A DNA stretch of 64,000 nt from Paenibacillus senegalimassiliensis (GTDB lineage: Bacteria > Bacillota > Bacilli > Paenibacillales > Paenibacillaceae). Positions 59,118 through 64,000 of this stretch are shown piece after piece. The notes under the pieces were generated by a model. It had not been told where the DNA came from and did no database searches. It saw nothing but the letters and a program-made list of their open reading frames with translations. Position 1 is the stretch's first letter, and every line of letters begins with the position of its first letter. A program made the translations under genes and the position numbers. The stretch lies in NCBI RefSeq assembly GCF_001486585.1, contig NZ_LN909044.1, positions 248,001-312,000 of the forward strand, given 5' to 3'.

Positions 59118-59196
59118 CTTCGTTTCCCCATCCTTCTCTTAGAGGCCCCTCACAGAACCTCATCATAATCAACAAAACAGACTCATTCTCCCTCAA

Positions 59197-60111
59197 CTAC
59201 ACCTTCAAGAACTTACGAATAGACATGGTGCTGCCCCAAACTCCGATCAACAATCCCAGTCCCACCAGCAGGCCGCCCAATTCCAAGCCTACCTCGCTAA
59301 TGGGAACCAGTTGAATCGCTATAGTAATGTCTGCGCTCACCGACTGAACCAATTGATTGTAGCCGACAAACAGGACAGCTACGGTAATTAAAGAGCCGAT
59401 CAAGCCGATCATCGCTCCCTCTATAAAAAACGGCCCCCGGATAAATGCATTGGTTGCTCCTACCAGCTTCATAATTCCAATCTCGCGGCGACGGGCCAGA
59501 ATCGTGACCCGAATCGTATTGGAGATTAAAAACATGGCCATCAAGGCTAGTCCTGCCACAAAGGCAAAACCAATGTTGCGAATCGCCCGGGTAACCTTAA
59601 ACAACTTCTCCACCGTACCTTGACCATAATTAACCTTGTAAAGAGGCTTGTCTTCGTACTTATTATTTAAGGCCGATATTTTGTCCGCTACTTGAGGTGC
59701 CGTAGTAGGCTCTACAACCTTGACCTCAAACGTATCAGGGATCGGATTGGTCTCTTCGTCATACCCTTCCAGCAGGTCCTTACCTTCATCCCCCAGCTTC
59801 TCCCTGAAATCCTTCAGGCCTTCAGCTTTGGGAATCAGTCTAACCTGACTAACTTCCTCCATGGCGGCAATGTCATTGTGGAGCTGATCAATCATGGTCT
59901 GCGAGACGCCAGAGCTCAGATAAGCCTTAAGCTGCACCTGACTATCCGCGTCATCCGCAAAGGAATTTACATTGAGAACAAGTAAAGAAAATACACCTAA
60001 AATGAATAACGAGACAATAATGGAAGTGACCGAGGCCACCGACATCCAGCCATTGCGAAATACGCTCTTAGCGCCCTCTCGCAAATGACGCAAGAGGGTA
60101 CTAATGCTCAT
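59197..60111 (-). CDS. ftsX: Cell division ABC transporter permease FtsX
   Basis: This 304-residue protein has four membrane helices and a large extracellular loop between helices 1 and 2 (about residues 45-170) that contacts wall hydrolases. The family motif RREIGIMKLVGATNAFIRGPFFIEG is present in the cytoplasmic part between helices 2 and 3. It overlaps ftsE by 11 nt. With FtsE it transmits an ATP-driven signal, not transport, to the M23 hydrolase. Confidence 0.95.
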   Translation of the reverse strand: MSISTLLRHLREGAKSVFRNGWMSVASVTSIIVSLFILGVFSLLVLNVNSFADDADSQVQLKAYLSSGVSQTMIDQLHNDIAAMEEVSQVRLIPKAEGLKDFREKLGDEGKDLLEGYDEETNPIPDTFEVKVVEPTTAPQVADKISALNNKYEDKPLYKVNYGQGTVEKLFKVTRAIRNIGFAFVAGLALMAMFLISNTIRVTILARRREIGIMKLVGATNAFIRGPFFIEGAMIGLIGSLITVAVLFVGYNQLVQSVSADITIAIQLVPISEVGLELGGLLVGLGLLIGVWGSTMSIRKFLKV

Positions 60112-60787
60112 AGCCGTAATCCCCTCTCAACTGGTCTCGCACGATATTGCCATGTTCAATCGCGATAACGCGTTTGCGCATGGTATTGACGATTTCTTTG
60201 TTATGAGTAGCCATGACGATCGTCGTTCCCCGGAAATTGATCTCATCCAGCAGTTGCATAATGCCCCACGAGGTCTCGGGGTCGAGGTTACCAGTAGGCT
60301 CGTCCGCAATAATGACAGACGGATTATTGACAATGGCCCGAGCGATAGCCACACGCTGCTGCTCTCCCCCGGAGAGCTGGGATGGATCACGATTGGCTTT
60401 ATTCTTAAGCCCGACCAGGTCGAGCACTTCCATAACACGTTTCTTAATGACCTTCTTGGGCGCCTCGATAACTTCCAGCGCAAAGGCCACGTTCTCATAA
60501 GCCGACAGCTTGGGAAGCAAGCGGAAATCCTGAAATATAACTCCGATATTTCGACGCACATAAGGGATTTTTCGAGGCTTGAGCTTGCCAATATTAAATC
60601 CGTTAACGGAAATCTGCCCCTTCGTAGGCACTTCCTCCCGGTATATAAGCTTCATAAATGTCGATTTCCCTGCACCTGAGGGCCCGACCAGATATACGAA
60701 TTCATTACGATCAATTTTGACTGAAACGCCTTTAAGGGCGTGGGTTCCATTCGTGTATGTCTTCCAGACATCTTGCATTTCTATCAA
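60101..60787 (-). CDS. ftsE: Cell division ATP-binding protein FtsE
   Basis: This 228-residue ABC ATPase has Walker [11 protein letters not shown]-loop IFQDFRLLP, signature LSGGEQQRV, Walker [13 protein letters not shown] and switch ATHNKEI. Its length and sequence fit FtsE closely. It is the first gene of ftsE-ftsX-M23. It starts with ATG; 60788-60946 upstream must contain the promoter. Confidence 0.97.
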   Translation of the reverse strand: MIEMQDVWKTYTNGTHALKGVSVKIDRNEFVYLVGPSGAGKSTFMKLIYREEVPTKGQISVNGFNIGKLKPRKIPYVRRNIGVIFQDFRLLPKLSAYENVAFALEVIEAPKKVIKKRVMEVLDLVGLKNKANRDPSQLSGGEQQRVAIARAIVNNPSVIIADEPTGNLDPETSWGIMQLLDEINFRGTTIVMATHNKEIVNTMRKRVIAIEHGNIVRDQLRGDYGYEH

Positions 60788-61009
60788 TTCATCACGTCCT
60801 AAATCTATTAGATGACCCTATCATACTTTCGACACGTTCCCGCCAAATCCTTTAAAAGACGAGCAAATTCATGACCGTCCGATTTTCATTGTAACAAATA
60901 TGTTACTTTTTGAGTACCTGAAAGTTTTCGAAATTGGAACATATATATGATGGTACAGGCTGGCTTCCTTGCTGGAAGCCGTATATTCCGCCATTTTAGG
61001 GAGGCTGCG

Positions 61010-62476
61010 ATGCGTAAGAAATATTGGATTGCACTCATTGCCAGTGCTGTAATCCTAAGTCTAGCGATGTTCGGAGCACTATATATGTATGCCGCGCGGG
61101 ATACACTCCCACCCGGCGTTACCATAGCCGGCGTAGAGCTTGGGCGAATGTCACCGGAGGAAGCTCTGAAGAAGCTGGAGCAGGAACTGACAGCTCTTGG
61201 GCAAAAAAAGGTCATTTTTACCGCAGGAGATTATGTTCAGTCTCTAACCTGGTCAGAAGCTGGAATATTGTTTCAGGCCCCAGGGTTTGGCGAGGAAATG
61301 GATGTCCTTACCCATGGGAGTCTATGGCAACGGGCACAGGTACGCAGACAGTTCGCTCGTACCTGGCCGCTTCATGCCTCCTTCGATTCTGCGGCGTTAA
61401 AGCTGATCTTCTCGGCAGAGTGGGAAACGGGGCAATTCGGCAACCCCGTTAATGCAGTAAGGACTATTACGACAGACGATCAAATTCGCTATTCCCCAGG
61501 CACCTCCGCTCAACGCATCCACTGGGAAGAGCTCAAAACGAGCTTACCGCTGCAGCTTGCCAAGGAATTAAAGCGTATAGAGCAGGCACAAGCAGATAAT
61601 GGTGTAAGGATACCGTTCTCAAAGGGGCTGACTCCACTCACTCTCGCGTTGCCTCTCAAGGCAGTCTCTCCCGAGGTCACGATTGAATCCTTAAAGAAAG
61701 AAGGCATTCGCCGTAAAATCGTTCAATTCTCTACTCGTCTGCTCTCTAGCGGAACAGGACGTGTGCACAATATCGATTCGGCAGCCCGAAGCATTGACGG
61801 CATTGTGCTGGAACCAAACGGTATCTTTGATTATGGGGAGGCCGTGGAATATGCCGAGAAGACCTATGGCTTTCGCGAGGCACCGGTCATTTTCGGAGGC
61901 AAGCTCGTTCCCGGGGTCGGGGGTGGCATCTGTCAGGTGTCCAGTACCCTTTACAACGCAGCAGTCCGGGCAGGGCTGGACATTATTGAACGTCGCAACC
62001 ACTCGTTGCCTGTCAGCTATTTACCAAAAGGGCAGGATGCAACTTTTGCCAAGGGGTACATTAACTTTCGTTTCCAGAATACCACCGGCCAACATCTGCT
62101 CATTCGAGCGGAAGTGAAGGACCGGATACTGACCGTGAAGTTATTTGGCGATATGCCGGAGAATATAAGCTATACCATGGAATCGAAGACGACTAAAACA
62201 TTGCCCGCCCCCAATAAATATGTCGCTAATCCTTCATTACCAGAGGGAGGGCGTCAGGTGCTTATTCCTGGAAAACAGGGGTATGTCGTTGAGACGTACC
62301 GTGTGAAGCGCGTGAATGGAAATCCGGTGGAGCGTACCCGTCTCTCGCGGGATACCTATCCTGCACAGCCTACCGTCATTGCTGTCCACCAATCGGATGG
62401 TTCCGGGAAGAAATCGTCGCAACAACCTCGTCGCCAACTATTAGAGGATGGCGTTACGGGGCCGAATTTTCGCTAA
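61010..62476 (+). CDS. VanW-family membrane-anchored protein
   Basis: This 488-residue protein has an N-terminal membrane helix (about residues 6-26), a peptidoglycan-binding-like region (PPGVTIAGVELGRMSPEEAL) and a VanW domain (about 265-400) with GGKLVPGVGGGICQVSSTLYNAA and RRNHSLPVSYLPKGQDATF. The end is Arg/Pro/Gln-rich. VanW itself has no known activity. Relatives are spread in Firmicutes and do not by themselves mean vancomycin resistance. ATG 61010 has TAGGGAGG upstream, while the longer frame does not. Confidence 0.88.
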   Translation: MRKKYWIALIASAVILSLAMFGALYMYAARDTLPPGVTIAGVELGRMSPEEALKKLEQELTALGQKKVIFTAGDYVQSLTWSEAGILFQAPGFGEEMDVLTHGSLWQRAQVRRQFARTWPLHASFDSAALKLIFSAEWETGQFGNPVNAVRTITTDDQIRYSPGTSAQRIHWEELKTSLPLQLAKELKRIEQAQADNGVRIPFSKGLTPLTLALPLKAVSPEVTIESLKKEGIRRKIVQFSTRLLSSGTGRVHNIDSAARSIDGIVLEPNGIFDYGEAVEYAEKTYGFREAPVIFGGKLVPGVGGGICQVSSTLYNAAVRAGLDIIERRNHSLPVSYLPKGQDATFAKGYINFRFQNTTGQHLLIRAEVKDRILTVKLFGDMPENISYTMESKTTKTLPAPNKYVANPSLPEGGRQVLIPGKQGYVVETYRVKRVNGNPVERTRLSRDTYPAQPTVIAVHQSDGSGKKSSQQPRRQLLEDGVTGPNFR

Positions 62477-62631
62477 TATTTCAAACTGATTATTTCCCCG
62501 GAAATTGTCTGTTTTGCTCAGATAAAATCTGCAAAATAAATATATGCTTCTTCCTTCTCCCACCTTATCGCAGGTGTAGTCGTCATTTGCCGATTCTTGC
62601 CGCCTTGCTGTATACTTGAGCAGCAGTTGGT

Positions 62632-62666
62632 CCCATGATCGATGGGCTAAGCAAGTCAGGCTTAGC
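62632..62666 (+). promoter_or_regulatory. Paired hairpins before the CynX-family gene
   Basis: CCCAT-gatcg-ATGGG (62632-62646) is followed at once by GCTAAGC-N7-GCTTAGC (62646-62666). The G at 62646 is shared. They lie 48-80 nt before the start codon. There is no T-tract, so RNA structure or a binding site is as likely as termination. Confidence 0.45.
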
Positions 62667-62713
62667 TGAATCGTTAATTGTTGGCGACATTCTAAGGAGG
62701 CGCTTCTTTTCTC

Positions 62714-63958
62714 ATGCATAAAACGATTGCTTCACCAATTAGTGAATCACGCACCGTCTCGGCTCCATTGCTGATTACAGCTATCTTGTTAACCGCAGCC
62801 GCCTTGCGTTCCCCTATTACCGGGGTTGGCTCTATCATTGGCGAAATCGAGGCCACTACCGGCCTATCTCATACTTTATCCGGTTTACTGACTACCTTAC
62901 CATTACTGGCCTTTGCCGTGTTTGCACTAACTGCCCCCGGACTTGCCGCCAAGCTTGGAACGGAGCGAACCTTGTTCTATTGCCTGCTTCTGATGACCGG
63001 CGGCATTCTCATTCGCTCCTTGCCCTCCATCTCGGCGCTTTTTGCTGGAACGGCATTAATAGGGATAGGCATTGCGGTATGTAACGTCTTGTTGCCTGGT
63101 CTCATTAAGCACAACTTTCCGCTACGGGTTGGATTAATGACTAGTCTATTTACTTCATCCCTGAATTTGTGGGCTGCTATATCCTCGGGAATCAGCGTTC
63201 CCCTCGCACAGTCACCACTGGGTTGGAGAGGGATGCTGGCAAGTTGGGCGCTATTAACGGCAATTGCAGCTTTTCTCTGGTTGCCAATGTTGCTGCAACG
63301 CCGTACCGGAGCATATGGTACAAGCTCCGAGACAAGCGGGCCGTCTGCTCCAGCAAATACAACCAGCCCGGTTCGGATAGGGAGTGTCTGGCGCTCTCCT
63401 GTAGCCTGGATGGTCACGATCTTTATGGGTTCTCAATCCATCATGTTCTATATCAGCATTTCATGGCTGCCGGACATCCTGCATGAACAAGGCATGAGTG
63501 CAGCTCAGGCTGGCTGGATGCTGTCATTGATGCAGATGGTTAGCATGGTAGGCTCCTTCCTGATGCCGCTCATCGCTGTACGCACCCACAACCAAAAACT
63601 GCTCACCGCGGTCTCAGCGGCCTTCTTCCTGCTCGGATTCGGCGGAATTTGGCTCGCCCCGACTTCATTAGCTCCCCTCTTCATCATTTTGATCGGGAGC
63701 GGCTCGGGCGCAACGTTCAGTCTGGTCATTGTCTTCTTCTCGTTGCGTTCACGTACCGCGCAGCAGGCCAACCAGCTATCCGGCATGGCTCAATCTGTCG
63801 GTTACCTGCTGGCTGCCGTCGGGCCAACTTTGCTTGGATTTATCCACGACCAGAGTGGTAGCTGGAACACGCCATTAGCTGTCGTCATCGGCCTCTCGTT
63901 GCTCACAATTGTATTTGGCTATGCTGCTGGCCGGAGAGGATTTGTGGACGACAAGTAG
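62714..63958 (+). CDS. MFS transporter, CynX/NimT family
   Basis: This 414-residue carrier has 12 predicted helices. It matches CynX/NimT-type permeases by LRSPITGVGSIIGEIEATTGLS at the start and GSQSIMFYISISWLPDIL in the seventh helix. Relatives export or take up cyanate, nitroimidazoles or other small anions; the substrate cannot be assigned here. AAGGAGG precedes the ATG at a suitable distance. No cyanase gene is nearby. The protein is complete within the window. Confidence 0.85.
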   Translation: MHKTIASPISESRTVSAPLLITAILLTAAALRSPITGVGSIIGEIEATTGLSHTLSGLLTTLPLLAFAVFALTAPGLAAKLGTERTLFYCLLLMTGGILIRSLPSISALFAGTALIGIGIAVCNVLLPGLIKHNFPLRVGLMTSLFTSSLNLWAAISSGISVPLAQSPLGWRGMLASWALLTAIAAFLWLPMLLQRRTGAYGTSSETSGPSAPANTTSPVRIGSVWRSPVAWMVTIFMGSQSIMFYISISWLPDILHEQGMSAAQAGWMLSLMQMVSMVGSFLMPLIAVRTHNQKLLTAVSAAFFLLGFGGIWLAPTSLAPLFIILIGSGSGATFSLVIVFFSLRSRTAQQANQLSGMAQSVGYLLAAVGPTLLGFIHDQSGSWNTPLAVVIGLSLLTIVFGYAAGRRGFVDDK

Positions 63959-64000
63959 GGACTTGTTGAATATTGAAGCCCCTTGAAGCCCAATCCCCGT

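Noticed and set aside
60947..61009. Upstream extension of the VanW-like protein
   Set aside because: The added residues come before a strong ribosome site and a clear membrane anchor at 61010.
61010..62476. Vancomycin resistance
   Set aside because: VanW-domain proteins are common in Firmicutes; none of the vanHAX or vanRS genes is in the window.
1..64000. tRNA, rRNA, prophage or complete insertion sequence
   Set aside because: No cloverleaf, rRNA-like stretch, transposase, integrase or phage structural gene was recognised by reading both strands; a covariance search for tRNAs would settle the first point.

Overview
The window reads as chromosomal DNA of a low-to-mid GC Gram-positive spore-former, most likely Paenibacillus or a close relative. 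The reasons are a menaquinol-type cytochrome aa3 oxidase, a CsoR copper regulon, strong AGGAGG ribosome binding sites with frequent TTG/GTG starts, a MinJ-like division protein beside ctpB and ftsEX, a maltose phosphorylase pathway, and meso-diaminopimelate dehydrogenase. The genus is inferred from gene content. No rRNA, tRNA, CRISPR array, intact insertion sequence or prophage was seen.

Layout: 1-386 is non-coding and rich in palindromes. 387-7390 is a copper and respiration block: a broken copA, copZ, csoR with two clear CsoR operators, then qoxABCD. 7391-8218 is non-coding with hairpins and a four-unit palindromic repeat array. 8219-11991 holds ddh, an MFS carrier, a glycerophosphodiesterase and a flavin reductase. 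12258-16190 is an envelope-stress-like group (PspC, PspA, serine hydrolase, SPFH protein, NfeD). 16414-26121 is a type IV pilus locus: pilB-pilT-pilC-pilA-pilD-pilM-pilN-pilO on the minus strand and three minor pilin-like genes diverging on the plus strand. pilD is broken. 26203-28473 has a small AT-rich ORF, tcyP and a deleted isochorismatase-like gene. 28544-41726 is a maltodextrin island: mdxEFG-type importer, neopullulanase, LacI-type regulator, beta-phosphoglucomutase, maltose phosphorylase and type I pullulanase. 41929-45471 is a large secreted multidomain protein. 45650-54743 has a small membrane protein, a sulfite/nitrite reductase, uvrA, uvrB, motA and motB. 54831-60787 is a division and cell-wall cluster (minJ-like, ctpB, M23 hydrolase, ftsX, ftsE). 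The window ends with a VanW-like protein and a CynX-family MFS carrier.

How the genes fit together: the maltodextrin genes form a complete intracellular route. Dextrins are imported by MdxEFG, trimmed by neopullulanase and pullulanase, phosphorolysed by maltose phosphorylase, and the beta-glucose-1-phosphate is converted to glucose-6-phosphate by PgmB. A shared 17-bp operator (TTCAAACGTTTGCACAA and variants) sits before mdxE, the neopullulanase gene, the regulator and pgmB, so the regulator probably controls all of them. The copper genes lie next to a copper-requiring oxidase whose subunit II has a His/Met-rich tail.

The most unusual signals are: (1) a 23-nt palindromic repeat found in ordered arrays with the same unit spacing (about 51/62/51 nt) at two places and partly at a third; (2) three genes (copA, pilD, an isochorismatase-like gene) that have each lost an internal piece including key residues; (3) a 9-nt minisatellite of 15 exact copies whose first copy supplies the stop codon of pulA; (4) a dispersed repeat of about 300 nt between pgmB and malP with related fragments elsewhere; (5) a cluster of GTGACGT-type palindromes after copA.
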